This document shows, in pieces, positions 51,688-61,417 of a stretch of 64,000 nucleotides of DNA. The notes beneath the pieces were generated by a model. That model searched no databases, had not been told where the DNA came from, and worked only from the letters and a program-made list of their open reading frames with translations. Source of the DNA: Thermococcus sp. M39 (GTDB lineage Archaea > Methanobacteriota_B > Thermococci > Thermococcales > Thermococcaceae); NCBI RefSeq assembly GCF_012027325.1, contig NZ_SNUG01000006.1:1-64000 (forward strand), written 5' to 3'. The first letter of the stretch is position 1; the number at the start of each line of letters is the position of its first letter. The position numbers were made by a program, and so were the translations under genes.

Positions 51688-52836
51688 TTATCTCGACTTG
51701 GCAATATCGAGAATTATTTTAAGGTTCTCCCCCTCTTCTCTTATCTCAATCCAAAACGCTGAATACTGCCCCAAGTCAGCTCTAACTTCCGGGTCTGAGA
51801 CTATACTGTCGTAGAGATAATTGATCAGCTGTTCATGGAACAGAGGATTGTAATATTCAACAAACTTTTCAAATCTAAACGTCCAAACTTTTCCTTCTGA
51901 ATATCCATTTGGCAGTGTGCCTTGGGAAAGTGACTGAAGTTTCTCATCAAGCCTCAAGTTTGAAAAGTTCTTCAATAATTTTGAAGACAAGCTCCCAGAA
52001 ATTGCCTGTGCATCTGCATCAGTGAACTTGTAATCCTGCTTTAGGAACTCTATCCCAGAGACAACTCCCAAGTTCTTTACTTTAGCGCTGCCATTTACAA
52101 GAGTAATTTCATAAATTGTCGCATTTGAGATTGTTTTTCCGTTTTCCTTCCAGTACCGGTAATATGCTCCCAAATCCATGGCGGGAGGATGTTGGTCTAG
52201 GACAAAATACCACCCTTCAATTTTTATTACTGCCACTGCATGCCCAACATCGCTGTCCGTGAAGTTAATGCTGAAAATGTAAACGGGAGAGTAGTTCATA
52301 CCCAAAAGCAGCCCAGCTGTTAAAATTGCGTAATCTGTGCAGACACCTTTTCCTTTCATTATTGTTTCATAGGGAGTTTGTATCGTGTTGTCTTTTCCTC
52401 TTACAATCTCAAAATCCCCATTGCTGTATATTTTAATTTCTGGAGCTGGGAGGGACGCTTTTTCCCAGTCATATTGGATATGCTCTTTTTCCCACTCTAG
52501 GATGTTCCAAGCACTTTGCTGTAAGCTGTCACCTTTAAGCTGCTCAGCTAAGGGCTTTATTTTAGCAAGCTCCTCTTTGCTTAAAGCACATGGGATTGCC
52601 CTTTCAAGGACGTATCTCCAGAGAGGGTCCGAGCAAGAAGGAGTGGTATTAGATTGGGGCAACACTATTGTTGTAGAAGCAGTTTGAGTAGATGAGGTAG
52701 TTGCTGAAGGCTTGGTGAAGGGATGACTTTCTGAAGTTGATCTTTCTGTTTGGGTGATTGTCTCGATTTGAACACATCCGCTTACAAATACGAGTGCTAT
52801 TATAAGTGCTGAAAGCATGAATTTAAGCAACCTCAT
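51688..52836 (-). CDS. Transglutaminase-like lipoprotein
   Basis: The 382-residue protein has a lipoprotein signal ALVFVSGCVQIETITQ (Cys near residue 21), a Ser/Thr-rich linker, and a transglutaminase-like domain. Its catalytic triad is visible: Cys in MKGKGVCTDYAILTAGLL, His in DSDVGHAVAVIKI and Asp in YFVLDQHPP (about 165-225). These enzymes can act as proteases or cross-linkers. It would sit on the outer face of the membrane. It converges with the helicase gene, four bases apart. Confidence 0.9.
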   Translation of the reverse strand: MRLLKFMLSALIIALVFVSGCVQIETITQTERSTSESHPFTKPSATTSSTQTASTTIVLPQSNTTPSCSDPLWRYVLERAIPCALSKEELAKIKPLAEQLKGDSLQQSAWNILEWEKEHIQYDWEKASLPAPEIKIYSNGDFEIVRGKDNTIQTPYETIMKGKGVCTDYAILTAGLLLGMNYSPVYIFSINFTDSDVGHAVAVIKIEGWYFVLDQHPPAMDLGAYYRYWKENGKTISNATIYEITLVNGSAKVKNLGVVSGIEFLKQDYKFTDADAQAISGSLSSKLLKNFSNLRLDEKLQSLSQGTLPNGYSEGKVWTFRFEKFVEYYNPLFHEQLINYLYDSIVSDPEVRADLGQYSAFWIEIREEGENLKIILDIAKSR

Positions 52837-53259
52837 ACAGTCTCACCTTAGAAGTGGTTATGTACGGGAGATTAAAAATGTGTTGCTATAGCAAACTTTG
52901 CTGAGAGCGGAGTTTAGTCAGAATGCCAGCATGAGTCCCGAGAACTTCAGTGAAAATGAGGGTGAGAGGAGCTTTGCTCCTTGGTAGATTTAAGAGAGTA
53001 AAGAAGGATGTGGGAAACGTAGTTTTTCAAACTTTGGGAAAGTTTGGCCAAAAGTGTTTTTGGTCCATTTAAAGAGTGCGAGAGTTTGTTTAAGGTCCCT
53101 AATATAACACTGATTCAACTAAAAACAGCATTTAAGCGGTTTTCTTTCATCTTACGTCCGTAGAACGCTTTTTTAGTGAAACACTGAAAATACGCTAATT
53201 TAGAGAGAAATCCACTCCAAGAAAAGCACTTAGAGAAGGATAGTGAAGGCAAAGTTTGT
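52837..53259. other. Gene-free, hairpin-rich intergenic region
   Basis: No protein-coding frame of credible length was found. Several perfect or near-perfect inverted repeats follow one another: AGCAAACTTTGCT (52890-52902), GGAGCTTTGCTCC (52968-52980), AAACTTTGGGAAAGTTT (53029-53045), GGCCAAAAGTGTTTTTGGTCC (53046-53066, one bulge), AAGCG with CGCTTTTTT (53134-53174) and AGTGAAACACT (53175-53185). The density is well above the other gaps of this window. It may encode a structured RNA; strand is not determined. Confidence 0.5.
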
Positions 53260-53336
<77 letters not shown>

Positions 53337-53353
53337 TCGGGAACTAATCATCA

Positions 53354-53370
53354 GAAAGGTATTTATAAAG
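53354..53370 (-). promoter_or_regulatory. tRNA-Arg promoter
   Basis: On the minus strand CAATCTTTATAAATACC is a TATA box at the normal distance upstream of the tRNA-Arg 5' end at 53336. Confidence 0.55.
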
Positions 53371-53605
53371 ATTGCGGTGGTTGAAAATGCACCGCTAGCT
53401 CTTTAAGTTTAAAAGAGCTATGGAAAGCAATGACCATGTGGAGGTATTCTCTGTCAAGGGAGAGGTTTTGAATCCTTGAAGGACACGGCATAATTGAGCG
53501 TACTTGATTTTGGTTGTTCCTGATTTGTTTTTTGATTTTGTTTACGCTTGTTCTTAGTATTGACTGAGATTGGTCTAATTTGTAATTTTTAAAATCATGT
53601 AGAAT
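53371..53605. other. Intergenic region between tRNA-Arg and the B12/radical SAM gene
   Basis: No coding frame of credible length is seen. AT-rich sequence leads into the promoter of the next gene; GAGCTCTTTAAG-like inverted fragments near 53396-53418 (AGCTCTTTAAGTTTAAAAGAGCT) form a hairpin with 9-base arms. Confidence 0.4.
53396..53418. repeat. Inverted repeat AGCTCTTTA/TAAAAGAGCT
   Basis: AGCTCTTT and AAAGAGCT pair perfectly around AAGTTTA. It lies downstream of the tRNA-Arg promoter on the other strand and about 240 bases upstream of the radical SAM gene. It could be a terminator or an operator. Confidence 0.35.
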
Positions 53606-53622
53606 CGAAACTCTTATATATG
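53606..53622 (+). promoter_or_regulatory. Promoter of the B12/radical SAM gene
   Basis: CGAAACTCTTATATATG is a strong BRE/TATA element. The transcript would begin near 53645, leaving only a few bases before the GGTGAT site and ATG at 53654. Confidence 0.6.
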
Positions 53623-53653
53623 CAACTTTTTTTTCATACCTATGGTGATAAAG

Positions 53654-55261
53654 ATGACCAGAGTAGTCCTGACAACAGATGAGACGCTAACGAGTACATA
53701 TCATAACGTACCTTTGTTGGACTTTCTCGGCTGTGCCCCCTACGACAAGCTCCCCAAGTGGGTGTTCTACCTCCTCGACTCGCAACTCCCGGACGAGAAC
53801 GGTGTTTTAACTCAAGCACCCTACGGGCTGAGAAAGGTTGAGGCAGCCCTTCTGAGGGACGGCTTTAAGAGAAACGAAGTCGTTGTCGCTCACCCGCGCA
53901 AAATCGGGAAGTTTATCGGCGATGACACCACTATAGTGGCCCTTTACGAGATGGATCCCCTCGGCCTTGGCCCTGTCAGTATGATGTTCACCAACGGCGG
54001 CCAGTGGAAGAACTACACCAGCATCAAGTTCAGGGAGCTCGTCGAGAGGATAAACCGCGTGAGGGAGGGCAAGAACCTTAAGTTCAGGTTGGTTGTGGGC
54101 GGGCCTGGGGCATGGCAACTTGAGTTCAAGAGAGAGACTAAGGAAAAGCTTAAAATCGACCACGTGGTCATAGGCGAGGTCGATCACGTCGCTGGAGAAC
54201 TCTTCAGGGACATTGAGAGCGGGAATACAGATGAGACGATATTTATAAAAGGCTGGCCTAGGGTTGAGGAAATCCCAACTATCGTGGCGCCCTCTTACAA
54301 GGGACTCGTCGAGGTAATGCGTGGTTGCGGTAGGGGGTGCCGCTTCTGCGAGCCCAACCTCAGGGTCGCCCGCTACATCCCACTTGAGAAGATCGAGGAG
54401 GAGATAAAGCTGAATGTTGAAGCTGGAATAGACCACGCCTGGCTCCACAGTGAGGACATCTTCCTATACAAGGTCGAGGATAAGAAAAACTTCTATCCAA
54501 ACGCTGAAGCAGTAGTTGAGTTGTTCGAGATGGCCAGGAAGTACACACGTAACGTAAACCCGACCCACGGGGCTGTAGCTGGAGCCTTGGCCGTCCCTGG
54601 CATGATAGAGGAAATCTCCCACATAGTAGAAGCAGGCCCGAGTCACTGGGTCGGAATTCAGGTTGGCTTTGAGACAGCGGCTTCAGAGCTTATCGGGAAG
54701 TATATGAACAACAAGATGAAGCCCTTCTCTCCAGAGGAGTGGCCATGGGTTCTGCTGAACGGGACGTACGTCTTCAACAAAAACTACTGGTTCCCGGCTT
54801 ACACAACGATCCTAGGTTTGCCTGGTGACACCGATGACTACGAGATTATGACTGCTCAGCTCATAGTGACGATGGAGAAGGAGCTTGAAAAGAAGCTTGG
54901 CAACAAGGCTCACTTCATTGTCACACCTCTAGCTTTTGTTCCAATGGGCCTGCTGAAGGATCAGGAGTTCTACAGGATCGATGAGATGATAACTTACGGC
55001 CAGTTTCTCCACCTGTACTACGCATGGAAGCACATGATGCACGAGGTCACCAAAGGGCTTCCGGCAGTCATGAGAGGCAATCCTTTCCTTATCCCGTTCT
55101 ATCCTCTGGCCTGCTTGGGGACGCGCATCGTCATAAGGCAGATCGAGAAATGGGGTAAGGAAAAGGGCTACGAGGTGAAGGAGCTCGAGCCGTTAGATGT
55201 GCGCATCGAGGTGGAAGAGCACCGCTGGTACAGCACACCGAGCCTTGCTGAGGCGTATTAG
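53654..55261 (+). CDS. B12-binding-type radical SAM protein, GC-rich
   Basis: About 535 residues. An N-terminal Rossmann-like (B12-binding-like) part covers about 1-200. The radical SAM motif CGRGCRFC (C-x3-C-x2-C) is at about residue 225, after VEVMRG. The C-terminal half is long, with GLPGDTDDYEIM typical of these enzymes. The reaction is unknown. Base composition is clearly higher in GC (roughly 50-60% in the lines counted) than neighbouring genes, and codon use favours C/G third positions, which suggests transfer from a higher-GC Thermococcus. It stands alone, next to tRNA-Arg. Confidence 0.88.
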   Translation: MTRVVLTTDETLTSTYHNVPLLDFLGCAPYDKLPKWVFYLLDSQLPDENGVLTQAPYGLRKVEAALLRDGFKRNEVVVAHPRKIGKFIGDDTTIVALYEMDPLGLGPVSMMFTNGGQWKNYTSIKFRELVERINRVREGKNLKFRLVVGGPGAWQLEFKRETKEKLKIDHVVIGEVDHVAGELFRDIESGNTDETIFIKGWPRVEEIPTIVAPSYKGLVEVMRGCGRGCRFCEPNLRVARYIPLEKIEEEIKLNVEAGIDHAWLHSEDIFLYKVEDKKNFYPNAEAVVELFEMARKYTRNVNPTHGAVAGALAVPGMIEEISHIVEAGPSHWVGIQVGFETAASELIGKYMNNKMKPFSPEEWPWVLLNGTYVFNKNYWFPAYTTILGLPGDTDDYEIMTAQLIVTMEKELEKKLGNKAHFIVTPLAFVPMGLLKDQEFYRIDEMITYGQFLHLYYAWKHMMHEVTKGLPAVMRGNPFLIPFYPLACLGTRIVIRQIEKWGKEKGYEVKELEPLDVRIEVEEHRWYSTPSLAEAY

Positions 55262-55422
55262 ACCCTTATCTCCACTTTTCTTCATTTCAATAAACCTTAT
55301 TTGGGTCTTGTTTGAGGTAATAATTGCATAAAAAGTTTCAACTTTCGCTTTTTTTCAGGCAGGATGCATAATATGCTGAACTCTCAAGTGATCATTAACG
55401 TTATGAAAGAAAGAGAGAAGGC

Positions 55423-56715
55423 TCATGGATAGAGCCTTGTTGGAGTCCTTGGGAACAAGGTTGCCCATCTAACGTGGTCAAGATTGAGAATCCATGCAAC
55501 TACTCTTTCTACACCAAGCCCAAAGCCGCTGTGCGGAACTGAGCCGTATTTCCTCAAATCGAGATACCACTCGTAGTCCTTTGGATCCATGCCCTCCTCT
55601 AAAATACGCTGCACAAGCTTGTCGTAATCGTCTTCTCTCTGTGAACCACCAATTATTTCACCATATCCTTCAGGTGCAAGCATATCAGCCGCTAAGACCT
55701 TTCTTGGGTCTTCTGGATCTTCCTTCATGTAGAAGGCCTTGATATGCTTTGGATATCCGTAAACAAAGAATGGTCTGTCGAATTCTTCTGTTAAAACCCT
55801 CTCCTCATCAGCTCCCATGTCTTCGCCCCACTCTATCTGAACGCCCTTGCTCTGAAGTATGTCAATTGCTTCATCATAACTTATCCTCGGGAAAGGCGGC
55901 TCTGTGTTCTTCAAGGTTGTGAGATCTTTTCTATACATTTCTATTTCTGATCTCCTCAACTCTAAGGTTCTCTGAACCATATAGCTAACGAGTTCTTCTT
56001 CAACCTTCATTATGTCCCAGAGATCCATCCATGCAGCCTCAAGCTCAAGGTGCCAGAACTCTGTCAAATGCCTCCTTGTTCTGCTCTTCTCTGCTCTAAA
56101 CGAAGGGGTTAAGCTCCATACTTTTTCAAGGCCAAAGATTGCAGCTTCAAGGTAAAGTTGAGCAGATTGACTCAAGTAAGCAGTTTTGTCAAAGTATTTG
56201 AGCTTGAAGAGCGTAGCTCCACCTTCAACTGCCCCTGTAACTAATATTGGTGGAAATACCTCATACCAGCCGTCTTGAAGGAGCCATTCTCTCGCAGCTT
56301 GAATTAGAGTTGCCTTAACTTTCATTATTGCCGCTACTTTTGGAGATCTAAGGTGAAGATGCCTGACATCCAAGAGGAACTCTGGACTTGCGTCCTTGGT
56401 TATTGGGAAGAACTCGACGTTTTGAATTACCTCAATCTTATCGGCTTGAATTTCAACTCCTCCAGGGGCCCTTCTATCAGCCTTTACAACACCTTCAATT
56501 ATCACGCTTGACTCTATTCCGGTTTTCTTTGCAGTCTCGTAGGCTTCTTTGCTGAGCTCCTCTTTGAATACGGTTTGAATAATTCCGCTTGAGTCCCTGA
56601 GGACTATAAACACCTTGTCTTTAATTTCTCTCTTTCTATACACCCAACCAGCAAGTTTAACCCTTTGTCCTTCCATTTCAGGTTTAACTTGAGCACAGTA
56701 AATCTTGTCAATCAT
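55423..56715 (-). CDS. asnS: Asparaginyl-tRNA synthetase
   Basis: About 430 residues of a class II synthetase. The N-terminal OB anticodon domain has KLAGWVYRKREIKDKVFIVL, motif 2 is in FRAEKSRTRRHLTEFWHLEL and motif 3 in GFGLGVERVVAWIL. The end, FPRTPTRLYP, and the WHLELEAAW segment are typical of archaeal AsnRS rather than AspRS. It charges tRNA-Asn. The ATG at 56715 follows GAGGTGATGGTT. Confidence 0.92.
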   Translation of the reverse strand: MIDKIYCAQVKPEMEGQRVKLAGWVYRKREIKDKVFIVLRDSSGIIQTVFKEELSKEAYETAKKTGIESSVIIEGVVKADRRAPGGVEIQADKIEVIQNVEFFPITKDASPEFLLDVRHLHLRSPKVAAIMKVKATLIQAAREWLLQDGWYEVFPPILVTGAVEGGATLFKLKYFDKTAYLSQSAQLYLEAAIFGLEKVWSLTPSFRAEKSRTRRHLTEFWHLELEAAWMDLWDIMKVEEELVSYMVQRTLELRRSEIEMYRKDLTTLKNTEPPFPRISYDEAIDILQSKGVQIEWGEDMGADEERVLTEEFDRPFFVYGYPKHIKAFYMKEDPEDPRKVLAADMLAPEGYGEIIGGSQREDDYDKLVQRILEEGMDPKDYEWYLDLRKYGSVPHSGFGLGVERVVAWILNLDHVRWATLFPRTPTRLYP

Positions 56716-56975
56716 AACCATCACCTCACAACTTTTTGAAAGTTAAACTGAGGGTTTATTAAACTAACCATGCTACCTAAAGAAAAGGCACCCATCAATT
56801 TATCCACAGTGCTAACGCTTTAACTTTCAGTCTAAGCTCAATTAACATCGGCATCGTGCATCGAGTTTTCTTCAGATAATCATTATTTAAATTCTTTGCC
56901 CTTTTAATTGACAGAATGACAAAAAGCTTTAATACTTTATTAGCTGAAATTACTTTCCCCACTGGAGGTGAGAGG

Positions 56976-58220
56976 ATGAGAGCAATAATTGCAAGGTACA
57001 TTTTGGATATTAATGGGGTAAGGGAAAACATGGCAGTTTTAATAGAAGATAATAAAATCTACGACGTTATTCCAAAAGATAAACTCAAGGAATATGATAT
57101 TGATGAAATTTTTGGCGGAGAAAACTATCTTCTAATTCCTGGACTTATTAATGCTCACACCCATGTGGCAATGGCAAAATTCAGAGGGGTTGGAGACGAC
57201 TTACCTCTTGATAAGTGGCTGAATGAAGTTATTTGGCCCATGGAAAAAGAGTGGACGCCAGAAGAAATCCATAAATGGGCACTTATTGGAATTGCAGAGG
57301 CTATTGCCAATGGCTCGACAGTAATCAATGATCATTACTTCTTTGCAGATGAGATAGCCAAAGCAGCTCAAAAGCTTGGCATCAGAGCGTTCATTGGGCA
57401 GACCATGATGGATTTAGTTGAATTTCCAATTGCAGAACCAGAGGAGGGGTTTAAGTTTTTCAAGAGATGGAAAGACAGAGATGAACTTGTTAAACCAGTA
57501 TTAGCTCCACATGCTACTGATACGGTTTCTCTCGACCTTTTAAAAGAAACCAAAGAGTTTTCTGAAAAAGAAAAGGCATTAATTCATATGCATATTTCCC
57601 AGAGTAAAGAAGAAGTTTTTAGGGTCAAACAGAGAGAAGGGGTCTTGCCAGTTGAATACCTCAAAAAAGCTGGAGTCTTAAATGAGAACTTTATCGGCGT
57701 TCATGGCGTCTATCTGAGTGAGAGAGAAGTTGGGCTTTATGCGAAAAGTGGAGCAACGTTAGTGCATTGTGCAGTCAGTTTGGCAAAGCTCGAAGGGAGT
57801 GTCGCACCAATAATTGATTTATGGGAAAAGGGAGGCAACATTGCACTTGGAAACGACTGTGCGGCTTCAAATAATTCCCTCGATATGATTCAAGAGATGA
57901 AGTTTGCAGCAATACTGAATAAAGTTAAAGTCCAAAATCCTACTAAGGCTTCAGCGAAAGATGTATTCTACTGGGCAACAGTCGGAGGAGCAAAGGCATT
58001 AAAAATTAAAGCAGGATTGATAGAGAAAGAGTATCTTGCGGATTTAGTGCTAATTAACATCAACAAGCTCCACTTCACTCCAAAGACAAATCTGCTTTCA
58101 CATCTGGTTTATTCCGCCAAGGGAAGCGATGTTGAGAAGGTTTTTGTAAATGGTGAGCTGATTTACGATAACGGTCGCTTTTCCAAGGTTAAAGTGAATG
58201 AAAATGTATTTAAATTTTAA
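56976..58220 (+). CDS. mtaD: 5-Methylthioadenosine/S-adenosylhomocysteine deaminase family amidohydrolase
   Basis: About 414 residues. The metal-binding HTH in LINAHTHVAMAKFRGVGDDL, the His in LIHMHISQSKEE, the His in IGVHGVYLS and the Asp in ALGNDCAASNNSLDM follow the MtaD/SAH deaminase order. The family deaminates MTA, SAH or adenosine to the inosine form. The ATG at 56976 follows GGAGGTGAGAG; a frame 20 codons longer has no site. It is divergent from asnS and followed by the coiled-coil gene. Confidence 0.9.
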   Translation: MRAIIARYILDINGVRENMAVLIEDNKIYDVIPKDKLKEYDIDEIFGGENYLLIPGLINAHTHVAMAKFRGVGDDLPLDKWLNEVIWPMEKEWTPEEIHKWALIGIAEAIANGSTVINDHYFFADEIAKAAQKLGIRAFIGQTMMDLVEFPIAEPEEGFKFFKRWKDRDELVKPVLAPHATDTVSLDLLKETKEFSEKEKALIHMHISQSKEEVFRVKQREGVLPVEYLKKAGVLNENFIGVHGVYLSEREVGLYAKSGATLVHCAVSLAKLEGSVAPIIDLWEKGGNIALGNDCAASNNSLDMIQEMKFAAILNKVKVQNPTKASAKDVFYWATVGGAKALKIKAGLIEKEYLADLVLININKLHFTPKTNLLSHLVYSAKGSDVEKVFVNGELIYDNGRFSKVKVNENVFKF

Positions 58221-58246
58221 AGTAGTTGAAAAAATATGGGGGAGCA

Positions 58247-59245
58247 ATGTTTGGCAAGAAAAAAAAGAACAATAGAGTATCATGGGAATACCTCAAGAAG
58301 AGATATCCTGATGTAATTGAGGAGCTGAAAAGCCTGAGAAATTGGGACGAAGTAAAGTCATCAATTCCTGAAGCCGAAAGCATGGGAGATTATTCTATTG
58401 TGGCCTTACATGCAATATCTGCTCTTATCAGAGAGCTCAGAATTGAGAGAGAGTTGCTTGGGGAGAGAGTTGAAGTGCTCAATTCCAAACTTGAGTCTCT
58501 TAAAGCGGATAGTGAGAACACCATTAAGTCATTAAAGAAAGAAATTGAAGATTTAAAAAGTAGCATTGAGGAATTGGAAAAACGGACAATATTTCTCGAT
58601 AGTGTGGAAAAGTTTGTCCCAAAGGTGAATGAATTAGAAGAAAAAATAGAAAGGTATCCCATGGAAATAGCAAACAGATTGGAGGAGAGGTACTCAAAGC
58701 AGATACTTGAAATGACAGAAGATATCATCAATCGGAGATTTAAAGAACTTGAGGATGATTTAAAGCGTGGTATCTTTGGCGTTAGCGTTGACTTAGCTAA
58801 AGTTCTAAAGGAGATACAAGAAAAGCATGAGTCTTTAATAAAGGAGAACATAAAGCTTAACGAACTGCTTAAAGAAAAAGACGCAAAAATTAAAGAGCTC
58901 ACATACAAATTGTCCAAATTCCAAGAAACAGCAAAGAAAGTTGAGGACCTTAGTAAGAGACTAGATGAATATGAACAGTCCCTAGCCGAATTATCACAAA
59001 TCAAGCAGGAATTAGCTAAGATCACGGGCGTCTATGAAGTAAAAGATGCCATAAAAATATTGAGGGAGGAGTTTGTACCAAAATCCAAAGTTGAGATGAT
59101 AGCAAAAGAAATCAAGACGCTAATGGATTCACTCGAAAAAATTAAGAGAGAAAATGAAAAGCTGAAAAAAGAAAACGAACGGCTTAAAGAGGCTGTTAAA
59201 GCTCTGCTATCAAAGCAGGAAGAGACGACAGAATCAGAGGGATGA
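58247..59245 (+). CDS. Long coiled-coil protein (332 aa)
   Basis: About 332 residues. After a basic start (FGKKKKNNRVSWEYLKKRYP) and a helical region it is almost continuous coiled coil (about 55-330), rich in Glu, Lys and Leu, for example LNSKLESLKADSENTIKSLK and KIKRENEKLKKENERLKEAV. No domain of known function was recognised. It follows mtaD by 26 bases and shares a 12-base tail overlap with the HEAT-repeat gene on the other strand. A structural or scaffold role is likely. Confidence 0.8.
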   Translation: MFGKKKKNNRVSWEYLKKRYPDVIEELKSLRNWDEVKSSIPEAESMGDYSIVALHAISALIRELRIERELLGERVEVLNSKLESLKADSENTIKSLKKEIEDLKSSIEELEKRTIFLDSVEKFVPKVNELEEKIERYPMEIANRLEERYSKQILEMTEDIINRRFKELEDDLKRGIFGVSVDLAKVLKEIQEKHESLIKENIKLNELLKEKDAKIKELTYKLSKFQETAKKVEDLSKRLDEYEQSLAELSQIKQELAKITGVYEVKDAIKILREEFVPKSKVEMIAKEIKTLMDSLEKIKRENEKLKKENERLKEAVKALLSKQEETTESEG

Positions 59246-59983
59246 CCTCTCTTGCAGTGAAAGGCGTGATATTCCTTCTTTTATCTTCCTGTTGACTAAT
59301 GAGTCAGTATCCTTCAAATCCTGAAGTTTAGCTAGCACTATTTTTCTAAATCCCTTATTTTTGACTCCAAGCTCCACTAGAGTTTCCACCGTAGCAGCTC
59401 GGACAATGGGATCTTTGTCACACAGCAGGTTTAACAATTTTGGGAGAAACGGACTAACATACCTAAAACTGTTTTCGCTTAATGCAGAAATGAAGTTTAA
59501 TGCCGCTAATTTGTCGGCACTTTCTTTTGAAGTCAGCAGATGGCTTATGTCCTTTATTATATCTCCAAGCAACAAAGGATTCGCACGTATAATTTCTTCC
59601 AGCACATATCCCATATTCACTCGAATCTTCCAGTTTCCAATCCGATAACTGGCAAAAATTATTGGGACGACCTTTCTAACCATTTCTGGCTCTTCCTTAG
59701 ACAGCACGCCAAAAGCTCTGGCGATTTCTTGAGTTAAGGGAACTGCCTCACTTTTTCGAATCATGACCATTAACTTGGAGATTAAAGGTTCGTAAAGCTC
59801 GGGTTTTTCTTTGGCTACCTCTAATATAACAAGGAGAGCATTTTTGGCAACTATCCACAAATCATCATCTAAATACGAGATCACCTGCTTGAGGACTTCC
59901 TCATCACGCATAGCATAAACCAATATTTTATCCAATTCTTTCCCGGAAGCTAGAATCTCTCTAATATCAAGCTCTTCTTCCAT
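59234..59983 (-). CDS. HEAT-repeat-like protein
   Basis: About 249 residues, all alpha-helical. Repeated units of about 35-40 residues with the pattern LDDDLWIVAKNALLVILEVA, GNWKIRVNMGYVLEEIIRAN and KDPIVRAATVETLVELGVKN identify HEAT/armadillo-like repeats, which bind proteins. The ATG at 59983 follows GGTGTGTAGG. It converges with the coiled-coil gene. The partner is unknown. Confidence 0.85.
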   Translation of the reverse strand: MEEELDIREILASGKELDKILVYAMRDEEVLKQVISYLDDDLWIVAKNALLVILEVAKEKPELYEPLISKLMVMIRKSEAVPLTQEIARAFGVLSKEEPEMVRKVVPIIFASYRIGNWKIRVNMGYVLEEIIRANPLLLGDIIKDISHLLTSKESADKLAALNFISALSENSFRYVSPFLPKLLNLLCDKDPIVRAATVETLVELGVKNKGFRKIVLAKLQDLKDTDSLVNRKIKEGISRLSLQERSSL

Positions 59984-60054
59984 CCTACACACCATAATTA
60001 AATATCACCAACATTTATATAAGCTTTCACCTGAAACCATCATGGGTGACTAGT

Positions 60055-61383
60055 ATGGGGAAGCTAAAATACATCTTGGCGGTATTCACAATAACATTTC
60101 TTCTTATTGCCCCATTAACAGTAAGGGGAGAAAGCAACATAATACTGTGGAAAGGCCAAGTATGCGAAAATGTACCTTACCAAAAATCTATTGAGAGCGT
60201 GGATATAGCAAATAGCACAATTTATGTAGGTTGTGGATATATCGAGAATATAAAAGGGGTTCTGTGGTATAGGGGAAACATCACAGCCTTTTCATTGGAG
60301 GGGCAAAAATTATGGTCAGAAAGTGTTGGATTTGTAAGAAAAATTCAAAAAGTCCAAGATGGAATAATAGTAGGTGTAGATATAAGCAGAGGGCCTAGCG
60401 ACTGGTTTGGAACATTAGGAAAAATTTGGCTCCTCCAAAACAATGGCTCTCTAGTATCAGGAAACATAACATACGGGAGCTTCTTTGATTTTCAAATAGT
60501 GGACAATGAGATTTACATTAGCGATGGATGGTGGATAGGAGAAGGAAAAGCTAACGAGACGTGGGGAAGAGTGTACAAATGGAAGGTACTTGGGGACAAA
60601 TTTGTCGAGGAATGGTATGTTGAGCTGAATGGAACCATTGGAAGGGTAAGAGTCGGAAATGGGATTATATACGCGGGAAGTGGGGCCCCCTCAGGATACA
60701 GGATGAAATACTATTTTGGTGACGTTTACGGGATTTCCCCCGAAGGAAAAATTTTGTGGAAAGTTCACACAGGATGGTGGATTAGGGATATGGAAGTTTG
60801 GAACGATTACGTTATCGTAGGAACCGGGTTTGAAAATGTCGCAGGAAAATTGTATCTTATTGACAACAAGGGGAATGTTGTATGGAGCACTGATTTATAT
60901 TACGTTGAGGACATCGAAGTAGAAAACAATGTGGCATATGTTGCAGGGATACAAGGGTCAGAAGGGAAAGTAACTGCAATAGACTTGGCATCCAAAAAGA
61001 AACTGTGGGAAGTTTCATTTCCTTATAGGGCTAAAGTTGTGAAATATTACAACAACAAGCTTCTCATAGGAACGGGGAAATTTGATATCAAACAGGAAAA
61101 CAATCAAAGTGTTGTATACAATGTGGGAAGTCTTTATATTGTAGATTCCAAGACTGGAAACATCCTGGAGAAGATAGACACAGGCTACGTAAGAAGCATT
61201 GCTCTTTCAGGAAATATAGCCGTGATTGGAACTGGCGGGAAAGATTTCTACGTGATTGACCTCAGCAAAATTAAGGAAAAATCCACCTTGAATCAGCAAG
61301 CTTTGATGGTAATAGTTGCAGTTATTGTAATTGCAACGGGAATTGCAGCTTATACCAGCCGTAGAAAGCATGCAGAAAAATGA
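60055..61383 (+). CDS. Membrane-anchored PQQ-like beta-propeller protein
   Basis: About 442 residues. A signal peptide (about 1-26) is followed by repeated beta-propeller blades with Trp- and Gly-rich phrases such as GKLYLIDNKGNVVWSTDLYY and AIDLASKKKLWEVSFPY. A C-terminal helix (LMVIVAVIVIATGIAAYTS) and basic tail anchor it to the membrane. It faces outward and may bind ligands or help surface assembly. No metal or catalytic residues were identified. The ATG at 60055 follows GGGTGACTAGT. Confidence 0.85.
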   Translation: MGKLKYILAVFTITFLLIAPLTVRGESNIILWKGQVCENVPYQKSIESVDIANSTIYVGCGYIENIKGVLWYRGNITAFSLEGQKLWSESVGFVRKIQKVQDGIIVGVDISRGPSDWFGTLGKIWLLQNNGSLVSGNITYGSFFDFQIVDNEIYISDGWWIGEGKANETWGRVYKWKVLGDKFVEEWYVELNGTIGRVRVGNGIIYAGSGAPSGYRMKYYFGDVYGISPEGKILWKVHTGWWIRDMEVWNDYVIVGTGFENVAGKLYLIDNKGNVVWSTDLYYVEDIEVENNVAYVAGIQGSEGKVTAIDLASKKKLWEVSFPYRAKVVKYYNNKLLIGTGKFDIKQENNQSVVYNVGSLYIVDSKTGNILEKIDTGYVRSIALSGNIAVIGTGGKDFYVIDLSKIKEKSTLNQQALMVIVAVIVIATGIAAYTSRRKHAEK

Positions 61384-61417
61384 AAATCACATCGAGGCTA
61401 AGCCATCTGTTTGTTTA

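Noticed and set aside
53807-54448. A 213-residue frame on the minus strand
   Set aside because: Antisense to the radical SAM gene; the GC-rich sequence simply lacks stops on the other strand.
58390-59025. A 211-residue Ser/Leu-rich frame on the minus strand
   Set aside because: It is the complement of the Glu/Lys-rich coiled-coil gene, which produces Ser/Leu/Phe-rich false frames.
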